From the NCBI GenBank assembly GCA_050084515.1, contig CM114272.1, positions 50,530,001 to 50,594,000 of the forward strand: a DNA stretch of 64,000 bases, written 5' to 3'. The position numbers were made by a program, and so were the translations under genes. Under the pieces are notes generated by a model. It was not told the origin of the DNA and did not search any database. It saw only the letters and a list, made by a program, of their open reading frames with translations. The number at the start of each line of letters is the position of its first letter. Positions within the stretch are counted from its first letter, which is position 1. This document shows positions 24,259 through 34,819 of this stretch, one piece after another. The DNA comes from Blasia pusilla. Its lineage: Eukaryota; Marchantiophyta; Marchantiopsida; Blasiales.

Positions 24259-25077
24259 TTGTCCAAGGCGATAAGGACCCCATCGATGGGTCCTAATCAG
24301 AGTTCTTGGAGAGTTGGTAACATTGTTGGTGTGCAGGCACGAAGGGCGATGGGAGAAGCAAGTGCGAAAACTCCTATTGTTGATGCTCAAGAGGGGCATG
24401 TGTTGAGCACGTTGTTGGGGGCCGCCACCATTGTGTACCGCACACCTTTATTTTTTGCTTCCGATGTTATGACGTTGGGGGGTATGCCCGTTGAGGCCTT
24501 TTGGCCGGCCGCTACACTATGTGAGCGTAAAGTTGGAGTTCTTGCATCACGTTCAGAGGTGATTGCAGAGGAGGTGATGGACCTGCCCTTGGAGCGGATG
24601 CTCGGGCCGTCCACGTCAGATTCATGGCAGGCTACGGCTGCTAGGATGGCGGAGATGCCCGCTAGACCCGCGATAGAGCATGCCATGGCTTCTCCTAGTA
24701 TTGTGTTGCTAGATAACCAAGGAGAGGTATTCCAGTCGGTGAGTCCCGGAGGTAGAGCTTTTAGTCCGCAGCGCGTCTTGTTGGATTCGGAAGCGCAACC
24801 CCTGATTTTGGGGAAAGCATCATTGAGAGGATTGGGCTTGACGAGAGCCGATGTGGAGCGTTGTCCATTCCAGATACATATATCCTTAGGTGGATCGAGT
24901 ACCACACAGTATATCACCCGACATGAGGTCGTGGTGAGGATTCGCCCGGGACATCCTACATATGAGTCCGTGGTGCGAGCCAAGGCAATAGTGACTGATG
25001 CAGAGTCCTACAACGTGTTGCTTGGTGGAGCAATGTTATACCCGATGGGGTTTTCCATGGATTATTGGGAAGAGTGA
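24259..25077 (+). pseudogene. Retropepsin-like aspartic protease region
   Basis: Polyprotein-processing protease region. The active-site segment reads LLDSEAQPLILGKA near 24780, where a retropepsin has D-(S/T)-G, so the glycine is replaced by glutamate. The C-terminal strand YNVLLGGAMLYPMGFSMDY matches the usual Gypsy protease ending. About 120 residues before the active site are not recognised. It is in frame with Gag upstream and with the methyltransferase downstream. Confidence 0.6.
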
Positions 25078-25149
25078 GAGTCCTACAGATCAGGATGGCA
25101 GTCAGGTGATGGGCGCCTTAGCTCATTACTTGTTCGATTCACATGTGCA

Positions 25150-25503
25150 GTGATTGAGCAACGGCCAGGAGATATGGCGACCTTAGCAGCATTTAGTAGT
25201 GCCATCACTTGGCATAGTGATTTGATTGAGGAACATGTCCATGCAGAGGATACTCCTATTCCTCACATTTCTATGGAGAGGAGTGTTATGGTAGTCGCAT
25301 CATTCCGTGGAGGAGAGGTGCCGTTGTGGGGCTCGATTGAGGAGCTTCGACGATTGGCAGATGAGCACGTGCAAACCGCGTGGAGGGAGGCATTTGCACC
25401 GGAGCATGATGCATATGAGGAACCCGAGGTAGCAGCAAGGGCTACGATGACACCCTTGGATACCACACCCATTGTGTGGTGTACCCCGGAGGAGGGTATT
25501 TGA
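25150..25503 (+). pseudogene. Linker between protease and methyltransferase
   Basis: About 118 codons in the common frame with no recognisable domain. It is acidic and mostly non-repetitive. A TGA at 25501 separates it from the methyltransferase; since the phase is kept, the two were probably one protein. Confidence 0.4.
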
Positions 25504-26466
25504 GTGTTAGATCTCTTTGGAGGGATTAGCACCGGGTTAGCTGCTATTTTGCATGCAGGAGTGCGAGTACATCAGTACCTGTATGTGGAGAGTGATGATG
25601 TTGCTAGGCGCGTCTCACTACGAAATGTGACGCAATTACGCCTATATTTTCCGGACTTATTATCTGCGTCCGCGGTACACGTATACCAGAGTTCCCTACC
25701 GAGGGATATTTCGTTGTTGGGGGCGCAGGACTTAGAGCGGGTAGGGACCATTGGTTTGGTCATTTCTGGTTGGCCATGTCAGGGCCAATTGAGTGTTGGA
25801 CGAGGCAGCGGGTTGGCTAATACTCGGTCCAGGTTGTTTTGGGAGATGTTGAGGGTCTTACGGCAGTTGCAAGAGCACCAGTCTCGTTCTTCAGCCTACA
25901 TTCAGGAGAATGTGCCCATCTTAGGAGACTCCAGGCCAGGGGTGGTGACAAGTGCTCATCAGGTGCGTGCTTGGATCGGCCCAGCAGTGTTCTTGGATGC
26001 GGCGAGTGTAGGTTCTAGAGCCCATCGCCCGCGTCTATGGTGGACCAACTTGGTGCCCCATGTGGTGTTGCGGAGGGCGTATGCGAGAGTGGAGCACCCC
26101 TCCCATTTGTTAGTGGATTCCATTCTGGATCCAGGTCGTTGCTCACAGTCAGTGAGGCACGATGATCAACCACCATTGACTGTGGTCAACAGGGTAGGGA
26201 AGCCGCAGGCAACCTTTCCCACGTTTGTGAGTTTTCCGGCTTCCTATGTATACAAGGAGGCCGGTCCTAGCTTGGTTTGGGATGACCAGGTTCAGAGGTT
26301 GGTGGAGCCCAACGCTGACCAGAGAGAGCGGGCGATGGGATTTCCCACAGGATTGACGGCAGTACCCTCAGTATCAGAGGCATCATGACGCCATGTCTTG
26401 GATCAGGCGATGGACCTGCACTGCTTGACATGGATCTTCAGCTTGGGAGTGGCTGAGCAGCGTCGG
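25504..26466 (+). pseudogene. Cytosine-5 DNA methyltransferase domain in a retroelement
   Basis: Catalytic domain that transfers methyl groups from SAM to cytosine C5. Motifs are in the canonical order: I, LDLFGGISTGLAAIL (25507 on); IV, SGWPCQGQLSVGRG with the catalytic Cys of PC (about 25770); VI, QENVP (25906); VIII, HRPRLWWTN (about 26025); IX/X, QRERAMGFPTGLT (26320) then LDQAMDLHCLTWIF (26398 on). The order is not the rearranged one of plant DRM enzymes. Spacing and the short target-recognition region recall the DNMT3-like side, but the exact clade needs a tree. TGA codons at 25501 and 26386 interrupt an otherwise open frame. It sits between protease and reverse transcriptase. The family call is firm; activity of this copy is unlikely. 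Confidence 0.85.
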
Positions 26467-26889
26467 ATGAGATCACTACAGATCATAGCGGTTGCATTGG
26501 TGAGCCCCATGCCTACCGAGATGATGGAGGCAGTGGTTAGGGGCGAGACCCGAGGAGATCGACACACCAGAGGAGATCGAGAGAGACACCCTTGGACTTC
26601 TTGGGATATTTTGCATGTACGCCAGGAGATGATAGCCACAGCATCGAGCATAGTTTCAAGCATTGCAAGTGGAGGAGATCAGAGTTTGCAGTTGGCTGCA
26701 AGAGAGCGGTCAAGTGTTGTTGTTTGAGATGGGGTTGCACCATAGCAACCACCAACATCCGCGCTGGAGAGTCCTACCGTTGTCACGATGGAGACTTGGG
26801 AGCCAGATATGGGCCCTAAGTTGACAGGAGGAGAGCGGCGCCGAATACATTAGTTCCTTAGGAGTTATAGGAGCTGCTTTGCGTTTAGC
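26467..26889 (+). other. Linker between methyltransferase and reverse transcriptase
   Basis: Same frame as the flanking domains, broken by one TGA and two TAG codons. It contains an arginine-rich GETRGDRHTRGDRER stretch. No domain is recognised. Confidence 0.4.
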
Positions 26890-28416
26890 ATGGAGGATTT
26901 GGGTACGCTGAAGGGACTCGGGATCCGCATTGAGTTGTCGAGTGATACGCCAATCTTCCGACGACCCTACAGGTACAATGATATGGAGAGGGCTCTGATT
27001 CAGAGTAGGAGCCAGGACTTGGTTGGAGCAGGACTAGTGGAGATGTCGCATGGGGAGAATGCATCTGCCACTGTCATGCCCACCAAGAAGGATGTGCATG
27101 GAAATTGGACGGATAGGCGGATTTGTGGGGACTACCGACCTATCAATCGGCAGATGAAGTCTGATAGGTATGCCATGCCCATCCCTAAGGAGATAATTGA
27201 TGCGATTGGTCATGAAAAGGTTTTGAGTTCATTGGATTTGCGATCCAGATACCATCAGCTACCTATAAGATTGGAGGACAGACAGAAGACGGCATTTTGG
27301 GGCATCGATCCTCAAGGGAAGGATTGTTTGTACCAGTGGCGGTTCTTACTATTTGGGTTAAAGAACGCCCCGGCTGAGTTTGAGAGGGTCATGGATAGGA
27401 TCTTGGCTAGTCTAGATTTTGCTAGGTGTTATATTTATGACATCGTAGTCTTTAGCGCCACGGTTGAGGAGCATGAGCGACATCTAGAGGAGGTGTTTCG
27501 ACGATTGCAATTACATGGGCTGAAGCTATATCCAGGCAAGTGCAAGTTCTTCTACGACCAGATTGAGTACTTGCGTCATACGATATACCCAAGGGGCCTT
27601 GGTGTTCAACAGAAAAAGGTAGAGGCTATCTCACGCATTCCATGCCCTACAGATGTAAGCCGTGTTTGCGCATTCATGGGATTGGCGAACTTCTATCGGC
27701 GGTACGTCAAGGGATTCAGTTCAATTGTGAAGCCGTTGATCTTGCTAACCAAGGTGGATCATGAGTGGCACTAGGGGGATGAGCAGAGAGCGAGCATTTC
27801 ACTTGCTCAAGGACAAATTGACGTCCGCGCCCATCTTGAGGAGACCGATCAGGGGACGTCCTTTCCAGTTGCACACATATTGGAGCATGTTGGGGCTTAG
27901 AGCGATGCTCACCCAACATGATGATGAGGGTAGAAAGTTCGTGGTGGCTTACGCTAGCCGCTCGAACAACACTGCAGAGGCAAAGTACAGCTCGTATGAG
28001 GGTGAGTGCATTTCAGGTATTACTTATTTGGCAACCCCTTTACCATCATCACTGATCATCAACCACTAAAGTGGTTGATGGAGTCCGACAAGCTTATAGG
28101 GAAGCTTGCGAGATGGGCTCTGTTGTTGCAGGAGTATGATTTTCAGGTGGTACATAGATCTGGGATGCTCAACCAGAATGCAGATGGGTTGAGTCGTAAC
28201 CCATGCCCGAGTCAGCGACATGCGACTGGAGCTCGATGGGATGGAGAGAGTGATGAGGAGTCAGTGCCAGGATGGGATGCGTCAGCCTATTTAGGCATGT
28301 TGGCTATGGAGAGCCAGAGTGTGGAGACTTTGATGGCGAGGTCTAGTGGAGAGTCCTTGGATCCCGAGGCCAGTGAGGGACGACAGATGGTCGAGATATT
28401 CATGATGATGGCGTAG
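26890..28416 (+). pseudogene. Reverse transcriptase and RNase H
   Basis: RT copies element RNA into DNA and RNase H degrades the template. RT blocks seen: RRICGDYRPINRQ, SSLDLRSRYHQLPI, FLLFGLKNAPAEFERVMDRIL, GLKLYPGKCKFF and FMGLANFYRRYVKGF. The catalytic Y-x-D-D box reads YIYDIVVF near 27430, so one of the paired aspartates is replaced by tyrosine. RNase H begins after a TAG at 27772 and a frameshift, and includes VAYASRS, YSSYEGEC and, in another phase, TDHQPLKWLM and LNQNADGLSR. This copy is not functional. Confidence 0.8.
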
Positions 28417-28585
28417 TCTTGGAGTACCTTCGTACTAGCAGCGTTGCGAGCACCGTGGGTGCTAGAGAGCGGGATCGGATCCTACGGCGGGCCACACGGT
28501 TTCATTGGGAGGGGACACATTTTTTGAGGGTTTGGGAGGATGGCAGAGTACGCGTAGAGCCGCATCTTTGTAGAGAGCATGATTA

Positions 28586-29326
28586 GTGCAGCATGCCCAC
28601 GAGGAGTTGGGTCACTTTGGGGTGAAGCGGACGTACAACTTGCTCCAGATTCAGTATTGGTGGCGAGGCATGCAAACTGACGCTCAGCAGTTTGTTGCCA
28701 GGTGCATGGTGTGTGATTGGATCCGAGCATCATTCAATGGTCCAACTCCACAATTGTATCCACTACTAATCATGGGCTTAGGGTATAGATGGAGTTTGGA
28801 TTTTGTAGGACCTTTGCCTTTGACGGAGCGTCACAGTCGTTATGTGTTGGTGATGGTCGAGCACTTCTCGAAGTGGATCCAGTTGGTTGCATTACCTGAC
28901 AAAGCAAGTGAGGGAGTAGCTTATGCCTTCCTTGACAGAGTGTTGAGTCATTATGACATACTGGCTGAGGTGTTGACAGACCAAGGTACCAGGTTTTGCG
29001 GTGAGTTCCAGGCCTTGTGTGATCAGGCGCTGATCGACCATCGCACGACTTCGCGAGATCATCTCGAGGCGGATGGATTAGCGGAGAGAGTTTTGCAGAC
29101 GGTGAAGAGGATTTTACGCAAGTATGGCTTGCAGAGAGGTCACCTAGGAGATTGGGATCTCCAGTTGCCCTGGTTGGCGGTGGGATACAGATTCAGCAAG
29201 AAGGCATCCTTAGCATCTTTTTCACCATACTTGCTACTTTATGGCCGAGAGCCAAATTTACCTGCAGCAATTCGTCGAGATGTTGGTGAGGTGCTAGACC
29301 TTGATGACCCAGATGTATGGATGTGA
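28586..29326 (+). pseudogene. Integrase, zinc-finger and catalytic core
   Basis: Inserts the cDNA into the genome. The N-terminal HHCC finger is HEELGH followed by CMVC. The D,D-E core is visible: SLDFVGPLP (first Asp, near 28795), VLTDQGTRF (second, near 28972) and ADGLAERVLQT (Glu, near 29075). The core is intact over 246 codons, making it the best-preserved part of this element. Confidence 0.85.
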
Positions 29327-29359
29327 GCATGTTCTCAGAGGGCTGAGTTTTTTTGGAGA

Positions 29360-29836
29360 GTGATGCCCATGGCGTTCGAGAACTTGGCGATTGCGCAACA
29401 TCGGGATACGTTGAGGTATGCGACTCTTCGGGATAGTGGTTATCGACCAACTATCCACAGGTTTCATCAGGGTGATTATGTCTACTTGCAGCAGATGGCA
29501 CCGACGATGTTGGATGTGACTGCAGGGCGCACTATCCTGAGAATGCGTGACGTTTTGCCATCCGATGTTCTCTTGCTGGAGGGACGCGATGGTATGGTAT
29601 GGAAGGACCATGTGCGTAATTGTGCGCCATATCACCTTCCTAACATTGATGGTACAATAGATCCGAGCTTAGCAGTAGTTCCTGCAGGCTTGCGTTGTAT
29701 GTTGTGTGGTTCTGCCCGTGGTGCGGCCACGATGCTAGTCTGTGATGGATGTTCGAGAGGTTGGCATATGGCATGTTTGACGCCACCTCTCACTAGGGTT
29801 CCTCGGGGACGATGGATGTGTCCCAGATGTACATAG
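29360..29836 (+). pseudogene. Integrase C-terminal domain plus PHD finger
   Basis: Same frame as the integrase, separated by a TGA. The first part (QGDYVYLQQMAP to APYHLPNIDG) is a divergent integrase C-terminal beta-barrel. It is followed at 29696-29833 by a C4HC3 PHD finger: CMLCG, CDGCSRGWHMAC and WMCPRC, with the tryptophan typical of histone-tail readers just before the last cysteine pair. PHD fingers bind histone H3 tails. At this position other Gypsy elements carry a chromodomain, so a targeting role is the natural inference. Confidence 0.82.
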
Positions 29837-30023
29837 AGGAGATACTAGGTAGGTTTCGATTCCCACTTTTTCTGTGATATGGATGACAGGAATGCGACTA
29901 ACGATGGGGCCACATGAGCACCCGACCTTCTTGCTCTTAGCGTCCGAGAGATGTATGTCATGGTGGATAGGGATAGATGGCTATCTGGAGTTAGAGGAAC
30001 CTAACCACCAGCTAGGGGGGCGA

Positions 30024-30662
30024 TTGGAGATATTTTAGTACTTCTTGTCTCGTTGTTTCGATGCCATGAGTTAGCATGGGATCGTGGGTGTTTGTGTGTG
30101 TGTTCGGTGACAACGATATATGTTGTGTAGCGATGTGTATGCGCACGATGGCTGTCACGTCTTTTAGGATAGATCGGTGAGATCTAGTAGAGCGCCTTCG
30201 TGAGTAGTGGAGGACACACTCAGTAGGTCGAGGATGACATGTTGAGGCCCAGAGAAACCTGAGTGAGCGGGTTTCCCCTTCATTTCGGTTCATTTGGAGC
30301 CATATTGAGGAACTTACTATTTTAGGTAAGTACCATTTTGAGTATATGATGGACTTTCTATTTTTTTTAAGTGGCCCTTGACCTCCTACATCAGGTCAAG
30401 AGCCAAGGAGGTGACTTGGGAGAATAGGTTACCATGGAGATAGCTTGGGAGAGGAGAAGGGTATACCTCAAGGAGAGAGATCTTGAGAGCTCATTCTCTT
30501 TTTGTTGAACCTCTTGGCATGAGGCGGCGGAGCTATGGTCCCTTGCCTTCTGAGTGTAACCCAAGCCTCTCATTAGGAGAGTGGGTTTGGTTTGACATGA
30601 GAGAGAGAGTGCACACCTTTGAGAGCTATGGTGTGAGATGGTGTAGAGAGAGATTGGATCTT
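30024..30662 (+). repeat. 3' LTR of the methyltransferase element
   Basis: Begins TTGGAGATATTTTAG after the polypurine tract. An inverted relic at 57529-58035 covers about 510 bp of the same sequence, including the hairpin GACCTCCTACATCAGGTC. The 57.5-kb copy suggests the true end is CTTACTTTACA; here the last bases are missing. Confidence 0.6.
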
Positions 30663-30793
30663 ACTTTATTGGAGATATTTTAGTACTTCTTGTCTTGTTG
30701 TTTGGATGCCATGAGTTAGCATGGGATCGTGCGTGTTTTTGTGTGTGTTCGGTGACAACGATGTATGTTGTGTAGCGATGTGTATGCGCACGA
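30663..30793 (+). repeat. Partial second LTR copy, head to tail
   Basis: About 130 bp repeat of the LTR start (30024-30150), directly abutting the first LTR. It then diverges at GCGCACGA. Confidence 0.65.
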
Positions 30794-31254
30794 CATAATG
30801 GATGTTATCACATCCATTTGAGTAAGCATGTAGAGTACATGTAGCTCACCTTCTTAATGCGAAGCATGCAATTGTGGGTCAAGGAAATTTTCTTCAAATA
30901 AAACTCAACTCTATCTAAATATGAACTTAATACAAATGTTTAAGTTTCTCACATAGGATCTAAATAGCCCAAACCAAGATAAAGCATGTACTTCCAAGCT
31001 ATCATTGTCCTATTGGGTTCCCTTGAAATTTTTCCGGATACTCTTTGTTCCGCTACAATAGACTACTATTGTGCCCATACACATCATTACATTGTAGGTT
31101 ACACAACACATATCTTTTTCACTTATCAACACAAAAAATACTAAACTCATATATTCAACCCTAGAATCCAAACAATGAGGCGATTAACTATCAAAATATT
31201 TCCAATCACCCCCTTAGCTAGTGGTTAGGTTTCTATAATCTCATGTTGCTATCT
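30794..31254 (-). repeat. Diverged inverted relic of the same LTR and polypurine tract
   Basis: On the minus strand, from 31225 downward, CCTAACCACTAGCTAAGGGGG and then GATTGGAAATATTTTGAT match the polypurine tract and LTR start at 30005-30040. It is followed by AT-rich diverged LTR sequence. Confidence 0.5.
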
Positions 31255-31499
31255 ATATCTACCTAAATGTAACGTACACCTCTGGGAGGCTCATGGTGAG
31301 CCCGAGTGTTGAGTGTGCGTGAGGTTGGGTATATCGTCACGGGATTACCATTAGCGTCGATGAGCTAGTGAGAAGTGTGGGAGACTCTTAGTGAGTCTGA
31401 GTGCTTGAGCGGGTGAGATAGGGTTGTCATCACGGCGTTCTTCCCGGGTTCGGAAGAACCGGGTAGTGCGAGCGGTAGTAGTGGTATGACACGGTGTGG

Positions 31500-32180
31500 A
31501 GTGAGATACGGAGGGGTTACAAGTGAGGAGCTACCTCAACATCCATCCGTGGCTAGATCATCATCACTAGACACCAGATCTCGTGACAAGATCGTAGACG
31601 GAGGCAGTGTCATTTGGTAGGAGATGGACAATATGGGCCACCGGGGCATACGTTGTTTCTCGGGTGCAGTGGGCATCATCGACTTAGATGAATTCATCCA
31701 AGAGTTTGATATGTGGTGCGATTTCCAAGAGATACGGACCCTGACACGGTTCAACCCTTTCATGGCATGGAGGGGTTTGTTCTAGCACTTGGAAGGTCCT
31801 CCGATGGATGACTACATGGAGTTTCGATCATTATATTCAGTAGAGATCGATGCTTGGAGGATGTATTGGGCTTCAGGGTATGTGTCCACTAATGGTTGCG
31901 AGGCATATGATGGGATCGTGAGAGGAGAGAGATCCACACCATCAACTCGCAGAGTAGATGGAGAGGAGGACAGTCAGACAAGCAATGTGGCAGAGGGCCA
32001 CCCAGCTTTAGTCCCACAGTGGAGTTCTTCCGACAGTTGGGGAAGAGCTACTAGGGCATACGCACCGACAAGCGAAAGAGTCTACAAGATTTTCAGCAAC
32101 GATCAGAGAGTCTGAGAGAGGCATTCACGCTCATGAGGAGGCTGATCATTGTTACTTATGGAGTGACAGAGGCACATTGA
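31500..32180 (+). pseudogene. Second Gag relic of the methyltransferase-element family
   Basis: Translation near 31620-31880 (FSGAVGIIDLDEFIQEFDMW, then HLEGPPMDDYMEFRSLYS) matches the Gag at 22780-23000. A TAG at 31784 replaces the glutamine found in the other copies just before HLEG. The 5' flank (31260-31500) also resembles the leader of the 22.5-kb element. Downstream, 32200-32339 looks like a diverged LTR start, so most of this copy is deleted. Confidence 0.65.
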
Positions 32181-32339
32181 GTCCAGTATTGGTATGGGGT
32201 TCTGGAGATGTGTCATATGTATGTATATGTATGAGTTGATTTCTTTACATGTGTGGATCTACCCGTGTGTGGGGAAGATTGGTGTTGTGTGGTATGTATG
32301 TGACCAGTGATGTATGTTGTTTAGGGATGCGCACGAGAA

Positions 32340-32443
32340 TGAGACCTTCTATCAAAATAAGGTTGTTTCATTTTTCATCTTGTCCAAATTTGTCATCTTG
32401 AGCTGAAATTTGGCCAACATGGTCCCCAAGGTGACTCTAGCAA
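32340..32443 (+). repeat. Satellite, left part (~179-bp monomer)
   Basis: Partial monomer beginning GAGACCTTCTATCAAAATAAGG. It is interrupted at 32443 by the solo LTR and continues at 33623. Confidence 0.85.
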
Positions 32444-33622
32444 TGTAATGTCTAAGTATTTCTTATTTACAGTCAATTGTAGAGTTCGATCCCCAAGAGG
32501 ATCATTGTTGGATGAAAAGAGAGTATAAAGTGATGATTATGTTGTAAAAGTGTAATTGATTATGTAATTCAAATGTAGTGTTCCAGTAATATCTTCCGAT
32601 CCTTTTTAGTACCTATGTTTTCTTCTTCAATTCTCTCAAGTGGAGTTTAAAGTACGCTCCGGCAATTTGTTCTCTCGACATCTCGGAACCTCACAGAGAC
32701 CTCAAGAATAAAGTTGGCTTCTCCTACTTTCGGAACTCAATCCGTCGGGGTAGGTTACTCTCTGTCAAACAGATTTCATACAACTTTATGTTGATTATTC
32801 CATTGATGAGAAAGGTTTGCCTGATTCACTCTTCACTCGGCAGACCCAAAAAGAATATTCAGACATAAGCATCGCACATCAGAATGAATGAATGAATGCT
32901 TTACTACTCCATCAAGAATTGGAAGACTTCAAAGTATATATAAGCTCGAGAGGGTACAACTCTCTTGCTCGGACCATTCCTACAGCATAAGGACTTCATG
33001 AGCGAATGATGATAATAGCTTTTGTCCTGTTTCTTAAATATTCTCGAGAGTAGGATCGTTTCTATGATCCGAAGCGTTCTTGATGAAGTTGGTGTCTCTT
33101 CAATATCTGTAACTACCTAGATCTATGGTTCTCTTAGCTTTTCCTACGATCCCTGTGAATCCGCGGTACAAAACTATTCTAACTACCAATTTGATACAAA
33201 GGGTCGCGCCCTTTCCTAGTCTAATTGTTCTAACTATGTGTCGGTTCGAATCACAATCATGCTGAGCTTCGCTGCGCTAAATTTCCGGAGGACAAAGTTC
33301 TTCATTCTTCTTCGTCTTCGTGCTTCGTTCAAGAGCGAAGTACTTCGTATACAGAGCTTCGTTGAGCTTCGTTAGACTTTGTTAAGACTTGAGCATTTGT
33401 TAAGCCGCTGAGCATCGCGTTGATCCTTTATACGTTCTGACTTTTGATTCTCCTCTAAGGCAAATCCTTGATCTTCCATCTCTCTGCCTTGTCTTAGGAG
33501 CTTGGTGACTCACTTATTCTTCTTCATAATACTGAATAATCATAATCAAAATCATAATATACAAGAGTCTTCGTTGAATAAAAAGATATATTCTTCAAGA
33601 TTACAAAATTGTGGGTATCACA
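32444..33622 (-). mobile_element. Solo LTR of the 43.6-kb Gypsy family, inserted in the satellite
   Basis: Reverse-complement copy of the 1174-bp LTR at 43581-44754, clearly diverged. It starts TGTAATG and ends GGGTATCACA, the complements of the canonical ends. Flanking bases AGCAA (32439-32443) and AGCAC (33623-33627) look like a target duplication with one change. No internal sequence is present, so it formed by LTR-LTR recombination. Confidence 0.85.
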
Positions 33623-34819
33623 AGCACTCTTGCCAAGTTTAAGGAAAAATAGAGTTGTGAGAAAAAGTTTAGAAATTACTAACTACTTTTTGGACCCAAA
33701 CCATCAGACCTCCAACCAAAATTAGGTTTTTTCATTTTTAATCTTGTCCAACGTTGTCATCTTGAGCTGCAATTTGGCCAACATGGTCCCCAAGGTGACC
33801 CTAGAACTCTTGCCAAGTTTTAGGAAAAATGGGGTGATGAGAAAAAGCTCACAAATTACTAACTCCTTTTTGAACCCGAACCATTACACCTTTTATCAAA
33901 TTAAGGTTTTTTCGTTTTTCATCTTGTCCAACTTTGTCATCTTGAGCTGGAATTTGGAAAACATTTTTCCCAAGGTGCATCTAGCACTCTTGCCAAGTTT
34001 GAGGCAAAATGAAGTTGTGAGTAAAAGCTCAAAAATTACTAACTCCTTTTTGGACCTGAACCATCAAGCTCCACCAAAATAAGATTTTTTCATTTTTCAT
34101 CTTGTCTAAATTTGTCATCTTGAGCTGAAATTTGGCCAACATGGTCCCCAAGGTGACCCTAGCACTCTTGCTAAGTTTCATGCAAAATAAAGTTGTGAGA
34201 AAAAACTCAGAAATTACTAACTCCTTTTTGGACCCGAACCATAAGACCTTCTATCAAAATAAGGTTTTTTCCATTTTTCATCGTGTCCAACTTTGTCATC
34301 TTGAGCTAGAATTTAATCAACATGGTCCCCAAGGTGACCATAACACTCTTGCCAAGTTTTAGGCAAAATGAAGTTATGAGCAAAACCTCAAAAATTTCTA
34401 ACTCCTTTTTACATGCATACCATCAAACCTTCTACCAAAATAAGGTTTTTTCATTTTCCATCTTGTCCAGCTTTGTCATTTTGAGCTGAAGTTCGGCCTA
34501 CATGGTCCCCTAGGTGACCCTAGCACTCTTGCCAAGTGTCAGAAAAAATGGAGTTATGAGCAAAATCTGAAAATTTACTAACTCCGTTTTGGACCCAAAC
34601 CATGAGACCTTCTATCAAAATAAGGTTTTTTCATTTTTCATCTTGTCCAACTTTGTCATCTTGAGCTAAAATTTGGCCAACATAGTCCCCAAGGTGCATC
34701 TAGCACTCTTGCCAAGTTTCAAGAAAAATTAAGTTGTGAGCAAAAGCTCAAAAATTTCTAACTCCTTTTTGGACCCGAACCATCAGACCTTCCACCAAAA
34801 TAAGGTTTTTTCATTTTTT
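33623..34819 (+). repeat. Satellite, right part (~179-bp monomer, about 6.7 copies)
   Basis: Monomers restart at the AAGGTTTTTTCATTT phrase near 33726, 33903, 34079, 34259, 34440, 34619 and 34799, giving a period of 176-181 bp. Each contains CATCTTGTCCAACTTTGTCA, GAGCTGAAATTTGG and CACTCTTGCCAAGTTT. Open frames across it are by-products of the tandem repeat. Confidence 0.92.

Larger units (their letters stand above)
22534..30662 (+). mobile_element. Ty3/Gypsy element with cytosine methyltransferase and PHD finger
   Basis: Internal region and 3' LTR of an LTR retrotransposon. One frame runs from 22534 to about 27774, broken only by TGA and TAG stops. It encodes Gag, two zinc-knuckle-like motifs, an aspartic protease, a C5-cytosine methyltransferase and reverse transcriptase. 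RNase H, integrase and a PHD finger follow after frameshifts. A polypurine tract (AGCTAGGGGGG, about 30012-30022) precedes the 3' LTR at about 30024. No matching LTR is found upstream of 22534, where only relic sequence occurs, so the element is 5'-truncated or rearranged. Related Gag relics lie at 31500 and 57037. Confidence 0.8.

Noticed and set aside
24387-24983. 198-codon antisense ORF inside the protease region
   Set aside because: Long only because the sense frame is open; no domain on this strand.
25504-26466. Methyltransferase as bacterial contamination or an independent host gene
   Set aside because: It shares reading phase, base composition and stop-codon damage with the retroelement domains on both sides.
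33744-34362. Repetitive plus-strand ORFs (NLANMVPKVTLELLPSF type)
   Set aside because: They are the translated 179-bp satellite, repeating once per monomer.
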